NCBI GenBank assembly: GCA_009911305.1
Contig: QXXC01000013.1
Location: 1-64,000 of the forward strand
DNA length: 64,000 nucleotides
From: Clostridiaceae bacterium
Lineage (GTDB): Bacteria; Bacillota; Clostridia; Lachnospirales; Lachnospiraceae
Reading direction: 5' to 3'
Shown here: positions 52,629-62,588 of the stretch, in pieces
Position numbering within the stretch: position 1 is the first letter of the stretch
How the letters are laid out: each line of letters opens with the position of its first letter
Translations under genes and position numbers: made by a program
Notes under the pieces: generated by a model
Databases searched by the model: none
What the model saw: the letters and a program-made list of their open reading frames with translations, nothing else
What the model was told of the DNA's origin: nothing

Positions 52629-53783
52629 CTATTTCGCCCTGTACCGGCGCAGCCCCGGGAGCAGCTCCCGAAGCTCCCCAAGCGCATAGTCCACCTCTGC
52701 TTCCGTGTTAAATGCGCCGAAGCTGAAGCGCAGGGTGGAGTCAAGGATCTCCCGGTCCGCGCCGATGGCCTTCAGCGTCCCGCTGTGCCCCGGATGATTC
52801 GACGAGCAGGCCGAGCCGGAGGACACATAGATCCCTTTGGCCTCCAGGGCGTGCAGCAGCACCTCACTGCGCACGCCCTTAAAGGCCGCGCTCACGATCT
52901 GCGGCGCGCTGCTCCGATCCACGCTGCCGTTGATTACCACGCCCTCGATCTGCTCAAGCCCTGCAATCAGGCGTTCCCGCAGTCCGTAGAGCGCCTCGGT
53001 GCGCGCGGCGTGATCCGTGTAGATCTCCTTCACCGCCGCGCCGAGCCCCGCGCATCCCGGCACATTCTCCGTGCCGGGGCGCATGCCTTTTTGCTGGCCG
53101 CCTCCGTACAGAAGCGGAAGAATCTTCACTCTCTCATTGATATACAAAAAACCCACGCCCTTGGGCCCGTGGATCTTGTGCCCGCTGGCGGACAGCAGGT
53201 CAATCCCCTGGCGTTTCGGCCGGATCTCATACTTCCCATATGCCTGAACACCGTCCGCGTGAAACAAAATGGCCGGATTCTTCCGCCTGATGCAGGCGGA
53301 AATCTCCTCCACCGGCTCCACGGCCCCGATCTCATTGTTTACATACATGACAGAAACCAGGATCGTGTCCTCCCGTATCGCCTCCTCCAGATCCCGGACA
53401 GAAATATGGCCGCAGGAGTCCACAGGCAGATATGTGACCTCAAATCCCTGTTTTTCAAGGAAGGCCATGGAATTGTACACGGACGGGTGCTCGATGGAGG
53501 AGGTGATGATATGCTTGCCCGCCCTCTGATTCGCAAGCGCCGTTCCGATGACGGCCATATTGTTTGACTCCGTTCCCCCTGAGGTAAATAAAATCTCCTT
53601 ATCCTGCGCCTTTAAGGATCCTGCAATCTCCTTTCGGGCTTCCTTAATGATCCGCTCCGCCTCCACGCCCTTCATGTGGCGCGCCGCCGCGTTCCCATAG
53701 TCCGCCGTCATGGCCCGGATCACGGCCTCCCTGGCGCTGTCAAACACCTGCGTGGTAGCTGAATTGTCAAAATATGCCTCCAT
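52629..53783 (-). CDS. Cysteine desulfurase (NifS/NifZ-type partner of ThiI)
   Basis: 384 residues, aminotransferase class V fold. N-terminal YFDNSATTQVFDSAREAV, TSGGTESNNMAVIGTA, the PLP lysine in LLSASGHKIHGPKGVGFLY near residue 201, and the catalytic cysteine loop SSGSACSSNHPGHSGTLKAI. It takes sulfur from cysteine for thiouridine formation; in Bacillus the NifZ gene sits next to thiI as here, so sulfur delivery to ThiI is the likely role rather than Fe-S clusters. Overlaps rsmE by 17 bases. Confidence 0.93.
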   Translation of the reverse strand: MEAYFDNSATTQVFDSAREAVIRAMTADYGNAAARHMKGVEAERIIKEARKEIAGSLKAQDKEILFTSGGTESNNMAVIGTALANQRAGKHIITSSIEHPSVYNSMAFLEKQGFEVTYLPVDSCGHISVRDLEEAIREDTILVSVMYVNNEIGAVEPVEEISACIRRKNPAILFHADGVQAYGKYEIRPKRQGIDLLSASGHKIHGPKGVGFLYINERVKILPLLYGGGQQKGMRPGTENVPGCAGLGAAVKEIYTDHAARTEALYGLRERLIAGLEQIEGVVINGSVDRSSAPQIVSAAFKGVRSEVLLHALEAKGIYVSSGSACSSNHPGHSGTLKAIGADREILDSTLRFSFGAFNTEAEVDYALGELRELLPGLRRYRAK

Positions 53784-54525
53784 CGTCCTCCCCTTCCAGC
53801 AAAAGCATCAGCGCCGACAGAACACACAGTCCCGCCGTCTCGGTCCTCAAAATCCGTTTTCCAAGCGTGACGGGCTTCACGCCCTCCTTTTCGGCCTGCC
53901 TTACCTCTTCTTCCTCAAATCCGCCCTCCGGGCCGATAAACACGGCGATATCCATTCCCGGCCCCGCCGTTTTAAGAAGGCGTCTCGTCCGGCCCATACC
54001 GCCCGCGCATTCATACGGCATAAGCGCAAGGCCAAAGCCCGCCGCCTCCTTCAATGCATCCGCAAGCCCCGTCACCGGCCGCACCTCTGGAATCATGCTG
54101 CGCTTTGACTGCTTTGCCGCGCTCTCCGCGATCGCCTGCCACCGCTTTAAGCGGGTCTGTTCCCGTTTCGGATCCAGCTTTACGATCGAACGCCTCGCCG
54201 CCACGGGAACAATGCAAAACGCCCCCAGCTCCACGGCTTTCTGGATGATGAGCTCCATTTTATCGCTCTTTGGGAGTCCCTGGAACAGATAAATCCGGGC
54301 CGGCAGCTCCATGGCCGCCTCTTTTTGCTCCACCACCTCCATCCGGACGCGGTCCGGCAAAAGCTCCCTGACCTCGCACAGATAATCGCCGCCGCTGCGG
54401 CTGCTGATAAGCGCCCTTTCGCCCGGCTTCATGCGGAGCGCATTGCGGATATGATTCACATCCGGGCCTGTCACGAAAATCTCGCTCCCGCTTATCTGAT
54501 CTTCCTCCACAAAAAAATGAACCAT
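53767..54525 (-). CDS. rsmE: 16S rRNA m3U1498 methyltransferase RsmE
   Basis: 252 residues: N-terminal PUA-like region (MVHFFVEEDQISGSEIFVTG, DVNHIRNALRMKPGE) and C-terminal SPOUT domain with the knot motifs FIGPEGGFEEEEV and VTLGKRILRTETAGLCVL. AKQSKRSMIPEVRPV is typical. Methylates U1498 in the small subunit rRNA. The gene follows prmA, the common Firmicutes arrangement. Confidence 0.95.
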   Translation of the reverse strand: MVHFFVEEDQISGSEIFVTGPDVNHIRNALRMKPGERALISSRSGGDYLCEVRELLPDRVRMEVVEQKEAAMELPARIYLFQGLPKSDKMELIIQKAVELGAFCIVPVAARRSIVKLDPKREQTRLKRWQAIAESAAKQSKRSMIPEVRPVTGLADALKEAAGFGLALMPYECAGGMGRTRRLLKTAGPGMDIAVFIGPEGGFEEEEVRQAEKEGVKPVTLGKRILRTETAGLCVLSALMLLLEGEDDGGIF

Positions 54526-54532
54526 CCGCGCG

Positions 54533-55489
54533 CTACCTCTTCCTCACTGTAAAGGACACCCATTCGCCCTGGCGCGTCGTCTCCAGAATCTCAAACGCCG
54601 GGTTTGACGCGAGCGCCTCCCTCACGGCCTCCTCCTTCATGTCAATGATGCCGGAGGTGATCCATATGCCGCCCTTTTTCAGATGGACCGCGATCTCCTG
54701 CTGCAAAAGGATAATCACATCCGCCAGAATATTGGCCACCGCCACGTCCCATTCTCCGTATCCGGCCGCGTCCTGCACCGCCCTGTCGTCGATGATATTT
54801 CCCTGTACGACCCGGAACTGTTCTTCGGAAATGCCGTTGGCCTCCAGATTCCCGCCCACTGCGGTGATGGCGTTTTCATCCAGATCCGTTCCCAGGACGC
54901 TGCCTGCCCCCAGCTTTAAGGCTGTAATGCCCAGAATCCCGCTGCCTGTCCCGACATCCAGCACGCGATCGCCGTCCGCCACGTATTTGCGGAGCTGACG
55001 TATACAGAGCTGCGTCGTCTCATGCATCCCCGTCCCAAACGCCGTGCCGGGATCAATCTGGATCAGAAGCTTGTCCGCATGTTCCCCGGGAACCGTCTCC
55101 CAGGTCGGCTTGATGAGGATATCATCCACTGTAAAGGGCTTAAAATACTGCTTCCAGTTATTGATCCAGTCCTTGTCCTCTGTCTCTGATTCCTCAATCG
55201 CGCAGGAGCCCAGATCCGTAAACAGCCGCAATTCCTCCAGGGCTTCCCTGACCCGAAGGAGCATATCCTCTGTATTCGACGCTTCGTCGAGATAAAAGCT
55301 GACTTTTGCCACGCCGTCGTCCGGAGGAAGCTCGGGCAGGATATCAATAAACATCCCTTTTGTCTCCTTTTCGGTCAGGGGAATGTGATCCTCGATCTCA
55401 ATTCCCTCAATCCCGATCTCGTTAAAGCTGCTGCTGATCAGATCCACTGCGTCCGTTGTGGTGGTCAGCGTATATTTTTTCCATTTCAC
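54533..55489 (-). CDS. prmA: Ribosomal protein L11 methyltransferase PrmA
   Basis: 318 residues from the GTG at 55489, whose GTGA overlaps the stop of hemW, with AAGAGGGA six bases upstream; an earlier start at 55525 would add twelve unlikely residues. N-terminal substrate domain, then a Rossmann fold with VLDVGTGSGILGITALKLGA as SAM site and VANILADVIILLQQEI. GTAFGTGMHETTQLCI is diagnostic of PrmA. Trimethylates lysines of L11. Confidence 0.94.
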   Translation of the reverse strand: MKWKKYTLTTTTDAVDLISSSFNEIGIEGIEIEDHIPLTEKETKGMFIDILPELPPDDGVAKVSFYLDEASNTEDMLLRVREALEELRLFTDLGSCAIEESETEDKDWINNWKQYFKPFTVDDILIKPTWETVPGEHADKLLIQIDPGTAFGTGMHETTQLCIRQLRKYVADGDRVLDVGTGSGILGITALKLGAGSVLGTDLDENAITAVGGNLEANGISEEQFRVVQGNIIDDRAVQDAAGYGEWDVAVANILADVIILLQQEIAVHLKKGGIWITSGIIDMKEEAVREALASNPAFEILETTRQGEWVSFTVRKR

Positions 55490-56763
55490 AAAGATTCCCT
55501 CTTTCCTTGTAGCCCAGTGTTCCATTCGTCCAGTAAAAACTCAGCCAGGGCGCAGTTGCTCACATCAAGCCCCCGCTCTGTCAGGTAATAACGCCTCCCA
55601 TCCCCTTCTCCCGCCGCAGCCAGAAGCCCCTCGCCCATCAGGCGCGCGCAGGCGTCTTTGTAAACGGACGCAAGCGGCTTCCCAAAGCGCCGGGAAAAGC
55701 AAACGGCTTCGACGCCCCGGGTCAGGCGGAGGCCAAGAAACATAAATTCCTCCATTTTCTCCCGCGCAGACAGGGTGTGCGTCCCTCTGTACTGCCTTCC
55801 GAGCAGAAAGTCCTCCCGCGTCTGTCCCAGATACTCCTCCAGGGAACGCGTAACCGTAAAACGCGTCCCGTCCACAAGCGAGGCGGCCCCAAGGCCCAGC
55901 CCCAGGTAATCGCCCCCGGTCCAGTAGCGGATATTATGGCGGCATTCCCTGCCGTTTTTTGCATAATTGGAAATCTCGTAGCGGCTGTAGCCCTGCCCCA
56001 TGAGAAATTCCCTGGTCATATGGTACATTTCGCGATCCGCAGTCTCCCCCGGAAGGGGAAGCGTCCCCTGATAGGCGGCCCGCCTGCGCAGCGGAATGTC
56101 CTCCCATTCCCCGTACCGCTCAAGATCCGCCTTCATCGCCCCGTACGTCTCATAAAACGGCGTCCCTTCCTCGATGATCAGGCTGTACGCCGAGATATGC
56201 TCCGGGCCGAGACGCGCCGCGAGGGCAAGCGTCTTTTGAAAGCTCTCTGCCGTCTGCCCCGGAAGCCCGGACATCAGATCCACGTTCAGATTGTCAAAGC
56301 CGGCCTCCCTCGCCCCGTCAAAGCTCTCCAGAAACGCCCGGCAGGTGTGGATCCGCCCGAGGCGCGCAAGCTCCCTGTCGCAGGCGGACTGAAGGCCAAG
56401 GCTTAAGCGCGTGACGCCCGCCTCTCTCAGACGCCCGGCCGCAGCCCGCCCAAGGGAACCGGGATTGGCCTCCATGGTGATCTCCGCGTCCGCGGCCACC
56501 TGAAACGAAGCCCGTACCGCCTCAAGAAGCGCCTCTGTCTCCTCCTGTAAAAGAAGCGACGGGGTCCCGCCCCCTATAAAAACCGTATCCACGATCCGCT
56601 CCCGCATCCCCCCGCGCGCTCCGCAGGCCCTTATCTCCTCTGAGAGCCTTCTCACATAGAGGCTTCTCGTCTCCTCCGGAGCCGGAAAAGACAGGAAATC
56701 GCAGTACAGGCATTTCCCCGCGCAGAACGGAATATGCAGATAGAGGCCCAGGCTTTCTCCCAT
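55486..56763 (-). CDS. hemW: Radical SAM heme chaperone HemW
   Basis: About 425 residues from the ATG at 56763; the frame also allows starts up to 56790 in the end of lepA. Radical SAM motif YLHIPFCAGKCLYCDFLSFP (the CxxxCxxC cysteines), HemW rather than HemN by length and by lacking the HemN N-terminus; FIGGGTPSLL, LGLQSACDRELARLGRIH and the C-terminal domain LTRGVEAVCFSRRFG fit. The last residues (EWNTGLQGKRESL) are an extension encoded partly by a sequence matching the end of the repeat element at 58884. HemW inserts heme in respiratory enzymes. Confidence 0.92.
   Translation of the reverse strand: MGESLGLYLHIPFCAGKCLYCDFLSFPAPEETRSLYVRRLSEEIRACGARGGMRERIVDTVFIGGGTPSLLLQEETEALLEAVRASFQVAADAEITMEANPGSLGRAAAGRLREAGVTRLSLGLQSACDRELARLGRIHTCRAFLESFDGAREAGFDNLNVDLMSGLPGQTAESFQKTLALAARLGPEHISAYSLIIEEGTPFYETYGAMKADLERYGEWEDIPLRRRAAYQGTLPLPGETADREMYHMTREFLMGQGYSRYEISNYAKNGRECRHNIRYWTGGDYLGLGLGAASLVDGTRFTVTRSLEEYLGQTREDFLLGRQYRGTHTLSAREKMEEFMFLGLRLTRGVEAVCFSRRFGKPLASVYKDACARLMGEGLLAAAGEGDGRRYYLTERGLDVSNCALAEFLLDEWNTGLQGKRESL
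55516..55536. repeat. Single end of the AGTGTTCCATCCGTCC repeat inside hemW 3' end
   Basis: AGTGTTCCATTCGTCCAGTA differs by one base from the terminal sequence of the element at 58884-59045. It lies in the coding sequence for the last residues of HemW. Confidence 0.6.
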
Positions 56764-56776
56764 ATCCGGCGCGTTC

Positions 56777-58588
56777 CTATTCATCATCAAGCTTCAGGAC
56801 GCTCATAAAGGCTTTCTGCGGGATCTCCACGCTGCCGATCTGGCGCATCCGCTTCTTGCCCTCCTTCTGCTTCTCCAGGAGCTTTCTCTTACGTGAAATA
56901 TCGCCGCCGTAACATTTGGCAAGCACATCCTTGCGCATGGCCTTTACCGTCTCGCGCGCAATGATCTTGCCGCCCACCGCCGCCTGGATAGGGATTTCAA
57001 ATAAATGGCGCGGAATCTCTTCCTTTAGCTTCTCGCACATCTTCCGTCCCCGCTCATAGGCAGAGCCCTCGAACACGATAAACGAGAGCGCGTCCACCTC
57101 CTCGCGGTTGACGAGGATGTCCAGCTTCACAAGCTTTGACTGCTGGTAGCCCTTTAAATCATAGTCAAACGAGGCATAGCCGCGCGAGCGCGATTTCAGC
57201 GCGTCAAAGAAATCATAGATGATTTCATTCAGAGGAAGCTCATATTTGAGCAGCGCGCGCGTTGTCTCAATATACTCCATGCCCAGGTACACGCCCCGCC
57301 GCTCCTGGCAGAGTGTCATGATAGCGCCCACAAACTCCGTAGTCACCATGATCTCCGCCGACACGATCGGCTCCTCCATGTAATCAATCTCCGACGGATC
57401 CGGCAGATTCGACGGATTCGTCAGATCCATGACCTCCCCATTGGTCTTGTGGACGCGGTAGACAACGCCCGGGGCTGTCGTCACCAGATCAAGGTTATAC
57501 TCCCGCTCCAGGCGCTCCTCAATGATATCCAGATGCAGAAGTCCCAGGAAGCCGCAGCGGAAGCCGAATCCCAGCGCGATCGAAGTCTCCGCCTCAAAAA
57601 ACAGGGAGGCGTCGTTTAGCTGCAGCTTTTCCAGCGCATCGCGCAGATCCGGATACTTCGCACCGTCCGCGGGGTACAAGCCGCAGTACACCATGGGCGT
57701 CACCTTTTTGTAGCCCGGAAGCGGCTCTTCACAGGGAGCCTCCCGGCTTGTGATCGTATCCCCCACCATGGTATCGCGCACGTTCTTAATGCTGGCCGTC
57801 ATATAGCCCACCATGCCGGCGCTTAAGCTCTCACAGGGAATAAACTGGCCCGCCCCGAAATAGCCCACCTCCACGACGTCCGCCGCCGCCCCTGTGGCCA
57901 TCATCTTCACCGGCATCCCTTTGCGGATGGTCCCGTTCTTAATCCGGCAGAATACAATCACGCCTTTATACGAATCATACAGGGAGTCAAAGATCAGCGC
58001 CTGCAGCGGCGCGTCCGGATCCCCCGACGGGGCCGGGAGCTCCTTTACAATCCGCTCCAGCACTTCCCCGACATTCAGCCCTGTCTTTGCCGATATCCGC
58101 GGCGCGTCTGCGGCCTCAATCCCAATCACATCCTCAATCTCCGCCGCCACCCGCTCCGGATCGGCGCTCGGAAGGTCGATCTTATTCAGCACAGGAAAAA
58201 CGTCCAGATCGTGATCCAGGGCCAGATACACATTCGCCAGCGTCTGCGCCTCGATTCCCTGCGCAGCGTCCACCACCAGTATAGCCCCGTCGCAGGCCGC
58301 CAGGCTTCTCGACACCTCATAATTAAAATCCACGTGCCCCGGGGTGTCAATCAGGTTGAAGATATACTCCTCCCCGTCCTCAGCCCGGTAAACCGTGCGC
58401 ACGGCCTGGGCCTTGATCGTGATTCCCCTCTCACGCTCCAAATCCATATTGTCCAGAACCTGTGACTGCATCTCCCTGCTGGTCAGAAGTCCTGTCATCT
58501 CTATAATCCGATCCGCAAGGGTTGACTTGCCGTGATCGATGTGGGCAATAATGCAGAAATTCCTGATTCTGCTCTGATCTGCTGCCAT
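56777..58588 (-). CDS. lepA: Translation elongation factor 4 (LepA)
   Basis: 603 residues, family length. G1 [16 protein letters not shown]3 [20 protein letters not shown]4 [10 protein letters not shown], then EF-G-like domains and the LepA-specific C-terminal domain ending [18 protein letters not shown]. LepA is a ribosome-bound GTPase that affects elongation and initiation. First gene of a run lepA-hemW-prmA-rsmE-nifS-thiI and preceded by a promoter at 58640-58668. Confidence 0.97.
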   Translation of the reverse strand: MAADQSRIRNFCIIAHIDHGKSTLADRIIEMTGLLTSREMQSQVLDNMDLERERGITIKAQAVRTVYRAEDGEEYIFNLIDTPGHVDFNYEVSRSLAACDGAILVVDAAQGIEAQTLANVYLALDHDLDVFPVLNKIDLPSADPERVAAEIEDVIGIEAADAPRISAKTGLNVGEVLERIVKELPAPSGDPDAPLQALIFDSLYDSYKGVIVFCRIKNGTIRKGMPVKMMATGAAADVVEVGYFGAGQFIPCESLSAGMVGYMTASIKNVRDTMVGDTITSREAPCEEPLPGYKKVTPMVYCGLYPADGAKYPDLRDALEKLQLNDASLFFEAETSIALGFGFRCGFLGLLHLDIIEERLEREYNLDLVTTAPGVVYRVHKTNGEVMDLTNPSNLPDPSEIDYMEEPIVSAEIMVTTEFVGAIMTLCQERRGVYLGMEYIETTRALLKYELPLNEIIYDFFDALKSRSRGYASFDYDLKGYQQSKLVKLDILVNREEVDALSFIVFEGSAYERGRKMCEKLKEEIPRHLFEIPIQAAVGGKIIARETVKAMRKDVLAKCYGGDISRKRKLLEKQKEGKKRMRQIGSVEIPQKAFMSVLKLDDE

Positions 58589-58639
58589 CTGATATTCCTC
58601 TCTTCTTTCAATGTTTCCGGTTTTCGGAGATTACAGTAA

Positions 58640-58668
58640 AATATATCATCTTTTTATGGTTCGCGCAA
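58640..58668 (-). promoter_or_regulatory. Promoter of the lepA operon
   Basis: On the minus strand TTGCGC (58668-58663), 17-base spacer, TATATT (58645-58640), about 50 bases ahead of the lepA ATG. Confidence 0.65.
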
Positions 58669-58723
58669 CCGTTTGTTGAGGCTGCGGGTTACTTTCAATG
58701 AAATGCTTACCGTTTTCCCCTAG

Positions 58724-58881
58724 AGCGTGTTTGAAAAATGCTTTCTGCCAGATGTGCGTCACAATTTGTGGGAGATTTGTGCCAAATGAAGGGCGCATAG
58801 CGGGCTATGTAACCTGAATTTGGCGCAAATATCACGCAAAGTGGGGCGTGCAGATGGCGGGAATGAATTTTCAAACACGCT
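58724..58881. mobile_element. MITE-like element 1 with long inverted repeats, 158 bp
   Basis: Ends AGCGTGTTTGAAAA and TTTTCAAACACGCT are perfect inverses; the arms stay homologous for about 70 bases (ATGCTTTCTGCCAGATGTGC on the left against its inverse with CAGATGGCGG on the right, and GGCGCAAATATCACGCAAAG opposite TTTGTGGGAGATTTGTGCC). No coding capacity. Partial copies at 43893-43940 and 59373-59440. Confidence 0.75.
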
Positions 58882-58883
58882 TT

Positions 58884-59045
58884 AGTGTTCCATCCGTCCA
58901 GTAATTGGATTGTCAGTGCCGAATATTTTGTCAGCCTGCAAGGCGGAGGAAGGAGGCGATGCGGTGGCATCGTTGACTGACGACAACGCAGCAGATGGCA
59001 AAATAGGCGGTTCTGACAATCCAATTACTGGCTGGATGGAACACT
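58884..59045. mobile_element. MITE-like element 2 with long inverted repeats, 162 bp
   Basis: Left end AGTGTTCCATCCGTCCAGTA and right end with the inverse TACTGGCTGGATGGAACACT; 31 of 33 terminal positions pair, and pairing resumes inward (TATTTTG against CAAAATA) with a central GATGC/GCATC hairpin. Abuts element 1 with two bases between. A single end of this family lies in hemW (55516-55536). Confidence 0.75.
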
Positions 59046-59093
59046 AGCCGTAAAACGCACGTGTCTGACAGGAGTATCCGTATATTTGCAAAT

Positions 59094-59124
59094 GAAAAAG
59101 TCCTCTGCCACCCGGCAAAGGACT
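59094..59124 (-). terminator. Rho-independent terminator downstream of lysA
   Basis: On the minus strand AGTCCTTTGCC pairs with GGCAGAGGACT (one mismatch) across GGGT and is followed by TTTTT. About 330 bases beyond the lysA stop; nothing else reads this way in between. Confidence 0.75.
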
Positions 59125-59372
59125 CATTCATTTGGGATTTCGGAATTTCAAAAAGTTCTAAGGACTTTCTAACGTTTGTATCGTGCATTTATTATGGTTA
59201 TAGTATAGCACGCTTTGCCGTAAAATGTTTGTATAGTATTTGAATAAATTATGAAGAAATTCTTAATATTCCAATTTCCCATGCAATAAAAATGACGGTT
59301 TCTGCATTATTGCAGGTTTAAACTTATCTGGGCGATCTGTGCTGCCTTATAAAGTGATGCTGCCACGCTCCG
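59125..59372. other. AT-rich intergenic stretch
   Basis: No gene or structured RNA recognised; only -10-like TATA runs. Confidence 0.4.
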
Positions 59373-59440
59373 GAGCGTGTCTGAAAAATGCTTTCTGCCA
59401 GATGCGCGTTCCGCTTTGTGGGAAACTTGGGCCAAATGAA
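59373..59440. repeat. Fragment of MITE-like element 1 next to lysA
   Basis: GAGCGTGTCTGAAAAATGCT, then TTCTGCCAGATGCGCGT, and TTGTGGGAAACTTGGGCCAA reproduce the left arm of the element at 58724; the right arm is absent. Ends just before the lysA stop. Confidence 0.7.
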
Positions 59441-59450
59441 CGCGGCATTC

Positions 59451-60710
59451 TCACTCAAACAATCCGCTGAAATCAAACGTAGCAAAATAATCCTTCGGCG
59501 TCTCCGCGCGGCGGATCATCTGTACGGATCCATCCTCCTTCAAAAGCAGCTCCGCTGACCGGAGCTTGCCGTTATAGTTATACCCCATAGCAAAACCATG
59601 TGCTCCCGTATCGTGAATAACGAGGATATCCCCCTTTTCGATCTCCGGCAGCATCCGGTCAATGGCGAATTTGTCATTATTTTCACAAAGCGAGCCTGTG
59701 ACATCGTATTTGTGATCATGGGGCCTGTCCTCTTTTCCCATTACGGTGATGTGATGGTAAGCGCCGTACATGGCCGGGCGCATAAGGTTTACGGCGCAGG
59801 CATCGACTCCGATGTATTCCTTGTGCGTGTGCTTTTCGTGGATGGCCGTAGTCACCAGGCAGCCGTAAGGCCCCAGCATAAAGCGCCCCAGCTCTGTGCA
59901 GAGCGCCACGTCTCCCATGCCGGCCGGGACGAGGATCTCTTCATATGCCTGTCTGACGCCTTCCCCGATGGCCGCGATATCGTTCGCCTCCTGATCCGGG
60001 CGGTAGGGGATCCCGATTCCGCCTGAGAGATTGATAAAGCGGATGTCAGCTCCTGTCTCCTCCTTAAGCTGCACGGCTTTTTCAAATAAAACCCTTGCAA
60101 GCATGGGGTAATACTCATTGGTCACTGTATTGCTGGCCAGGAAGGCGTGGATCCCGAACCGCTTCGCCCCCTTTTCCTGAAGAACCCGGAACGCCTCTTT
60201 TAGCTGCGCGGCCGTCATGCCGTACTTGGAATCACCCGGGTTGTCCATAATGTCATTGCTGATCTTAAACAGCCCGCCGGGATTATAGCGGCAGCTAATC
60301 GTCTCCGGGATATGGCCGATGGTTTTCTCCAGAAAATCAATATGCGTAAAATCATCCAGGTTGATAATGGCTCCCAGCCGGTCGGCAAGCCGGAATTCCT
60401 CTGCCGGCGTGTCATTCGAGGAAAACATGATCAGCTCCCCCCTGTATCCCATGGCCTCTGCCATCAGAAGCTCTGTCTCCGAGGAACAGTCCACCCCGCA
60501 CCCGAGCTCCTTTAAAATATCAATAATGAACGGATTCGGCGTCGCCTTTACGGCAAAATACTCCCTGAAACCGGGATTCCAGGAAAACGCCTCCTTAAGT
60601 TTTTGCGCATTTCTGCGGATCCCCTTCTCATCATAGAGATGGAACGGAGTCGGATAGGTCTTTTTCATCTCCCGGAGCTGCTCCAGGGTAACAAACGGCT
60701 TCTTTTCCAC
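59451..60710 (-). CDS. lysA: Diaminopimelate decarboxylase
   Basis: 419 residues. PLP-dependent fold type III: the cofactor lysine in YFAVKATPNPFIIDIL near residue 54, then GCGVDCSSETELLMAEAMGY, HAFLASNTVTNEYYPML, the Gly-rich NLSGGIGIPYRPDQE and the tail DTGAHGFAMGYNYNGKLR with conserved residues. Converts meso-diaminopimelate to lysine, last step of the pathway. The start is GTG at 60710 with GGAGGAG upstream, under the promoter at 60810-60838. A related carboxynorspermidine-type decarboxylase is less likely. Confidence 0.93.
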   Translation of the reverse strand: MEKKPFVTLEQLREMKKTYPTPFHLYDEKGIRRNAQKLKEAFSWNPGFREYFAVKATPNPFIIDILKELGCGVDCSSETELLMAEAMGYRGELIMFSSNDTPAEEFRLADRLGAIINLDDFTHIDFLEKTIGHIPETISCRYNPGGLFKISNDIMDNPGDSKYGMTAAQLKEAFRVLQEKGAKRFGIHAFLASNTVTNEYYPMLARVLFEKAVQLKEETGADIRFINLSGGIGIPYRPDQEANDIAAIGEGVRQAYEEILVPAGMGDVALCTELGRFMLGPYGCLVTTAIHEKHTHKEYIGVDACAVNLMRPAMYGAYHHITVMGKEDRPHDHKYDVTGSLCENNDKFAIDRMLPEIEKGDILVIHDTGAHGFAMGYNYNGKLRSAELLLKEDGSVQMIRRAETPKDYFATFDFSGLFE

Positions 60711-60809
60711 TTTTCAATCTCCTCCAAACGTATCAAAGAAGCCTGAACCGGCTGCGGAGACGATGCTTCCCCCGCAGACGGATCAGACCCCTTTGTCTTT
60801 TCCTATTTA

Positions 60810-60838
60810 TTTATACACTACTTTATGAAATGAATCAA
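60810..60838 (-). promoter_or_regulatory. Promoter of lysA
   Basis: On the minus strand TTGATT (60838-60833), 17-base spacer, TATAAA (60815-60810). It begins directly after the hairpin that ends the chemotaxis receptor gene. Confidence 0.65.
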
Positions 60839-60843
60839 CCGAA

Positions 60844-60864
60844 ATGCCTGAACGTTTCAGGCAT
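60844..60864 (-). terminator. Hairpin at the end of the chemotaxis receptor gene
   Basis: ATGCCTGAA/TTCAGGCAT with a three-base loop, overlapping the stop codon; only TTT follows on the minus strand, so a weak terminator. Confidence 0.45.
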
Positions 60865-62554
60865 CCTTTAACTGGAACTTTCCAATCAGGGCCTTCAGCA
60901 TGTTTGCCTGCCCGGAGAGCTCCTCGCTGGCGGCGGCGCTCTCTTCAGCCGTGGCGCTGTTGTTCTGTACAACCGCTGAGATCTGATCGATATTCTGGAG
61001 CATCTGGTTCGCGGCATCCACCTCTACATAGGAGATGTTCTTGATATTCATCACGATACCGGCCGCCTCTTTTGAATTCTTTGCCGCCTGGCCCACCGCT
61101 TCCTCTGTTCTCTCGGCAATATCCATGCCCTCTTTCACAGCCCTGGAGGACTCGGAAATGAGAGACGTCGTGCTCTTGGCCGCCTCCGCTGACTTCTGAG
61201 CCAGGTTTCGCACCTCATCCGCCACCACCGCAAAGCCTTTTCCGGCGGATCCGGCCCTTGCAGCCTCGACCGCCGCGTTCAGGGCAAGAATATTCGTCTG
61301 GAATGCAATGTCGTCAATGGTCTTCACAATGTGCTCAATCTCAAGAGAGGAGCTCTCAATATTGTGCATGGCCTTCACCATCTCCTCCATCTCCTCCATG
61401 CCGTTGTTCAGAGCAGCTTCCGCCTGTCCTACAAGTTCTGCGGCTGTCTGCGTCTGATCCGCCATCTTATGAAGATCGTTCGTGATATCCGCCACGGAGG
61501 CTGACAGCTCTTCCACCGAAGCGGCCTGCTCGGTAGCTCCCTGGGAAAGTCCCTGCGCGCCTGAGGATACCTGATCCGCGCCGCTGTTCACCTGTTCCGA
61601 AGCCATCCTGATGTTTCTCAGGGTAGAGCTGAGCATCCCGTTAATCTGCCTTAAGGACAAAAGCACATTCCGGTAATCGCCTATGTAATTGTCCTCGCAT
61701 CTGGTCCGAATCGAGAAATTGCCGTTCGCCATCTCGCCTAACAGATATCTGATATCCTCAATAATCTCCTTCTGGAACTGCTGGAACCGCTTAATGGAAG
61801 CCGCTGTCTTCCCGATCTCCGTGTTATCCTCTTCAATGTCAAAGGGACCGTCCAGATTACCCTCGGAAAATTCTTTCATTTTCTTCTCAATCTTAATGAT
61901 AGGCAGAATCAGCTCCTTTAAGACAAACAGAATCACGCAAATCTGGGCGCACAGTATGATTCCCACGCAGACATAGACAATCACCGTAAAAATCACAACC
62001 TTGCTGTATATCCCGCTGACCTCATCCTCCATCCTCTTTTTGATGGCTGCGTCAAACTTGGTCACAACATCCTGAACCTGCTGAACCCCGGACTCATATT
62101 CGTCCCCGTAAAGGATGGTATACGCCTGTTCCCTGTGCCCCTGCTCCGTCAGCTTCATCGCCTGATCCTCCAGGGGAACCAGATTATTCGACAATGAGGA
62201 GATCTGATCCACCATGGCGGACTCCTCCGGAGTAATGCCAATGGACTTCATGGTCGCCACATGCTTTTCCCTGTTCTTATCTGTATTCACTTCTTTCCAG
62301 TAGTTGTCATAATACTCTTTCTTTCCTGTCACGGCATAGCTCCTGACCTCCTTGGTCAGATAGGTCGATGCATCGGAAAAGCCGTCCGCAGCGACAATCA
62401 GATTTGTCTGGTTGCTGAGGGCCAGCGTCAGCTTCCGGTTAAACCTCGCCACGGAAAACATGGAAAACGCGCATAAAAGAATCAGGATAATCGTGATAAT
62501 ACTTAGCAGCTTCGTCTTCGCCGATTTTGTCATTTTATTCATTGCCATATTCAT
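60857..62554 (-). CDS. Methyl-accepting chemotaxis protein
   Basis: 565 residues. First helix ([18 protein letters not shown]), a four-helix-bundle type extracellular sensor of about 165 residues, second helix ([22 protein letters not shown]), a HAMP-like linker and the signalling coiled coil with the highly conserved tip [19 protein letters not shown] and the following [20 protein letters not shown]. No C-terminal CheR-binding pentapeptide. The ATG at 62554 (others at 62548 and 62542) follows GGGGAGG. Reports an extracellular signal to CheA; the ligand is unknown. No other chemotaxis genes are nearby. Confidence 0.93.
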   Translation of the reverse strand: MNMAMNKMTKSAKTKLLSIITIILILLCAFSMFSVARFNRKLTLALSNQTNLIVAADGFSDASTYLTKEVRSYAVTGKKEYYDNYWKEVNTDKNREKHVATMKSIGITPEESAMVDQISSLSNNLVPLEDQAMKLTEQGHREQAYTILYGDEYESGVQQVQDVVTKFDAAIKKRMEDEVSGIYSKVVIFTVIVYVCVGIILCAQICVILFVLKELILPIIKIEKKMKEFSEGNLDGPFDIEEDNTEIGKTAASIKRFQQFQKEIIEDIRYLLGEMANGNFSIRTRCEDNYIGDYRNVLLSLRQINGMLSSTLRNIRMASEQVNSGADQVSSGAQGLSQGATEQAASVEELSASVADITNDLHKMADQTQTAAELVGQAEAALNNGMEEMEEMVKAMHNIESSSLEIEHIVKTIDDIAFQTNILALNAAVEAARAGSAGKGFAVVADEVRNLAQKSAEAAKSTTSLISESSRAVKEGMDIAERTEEAVGQAAKNSKEAAGIVMNIKNISYVEVDAANQMLQNIDQISAVVQNNSATAEESAAASEELSGQANMLKALIGKFQLKDA

Positions 62555-62588
62555 ATTTCCTCCCCATGTGTAGGAACGGCGGCCGGGC

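Noticed and set aside
52602-53567. 321-codon plus-strand open frame
   Set aside because: Shadow of the cysteine desulfurase gene, whose motifs are complete on the other strand.
58931-59188. 85-codon minus-strand open frame between lepA and lysA
   Set aside because: Runs through the second MITE-like element and the lysA terminator; no ribosome site.
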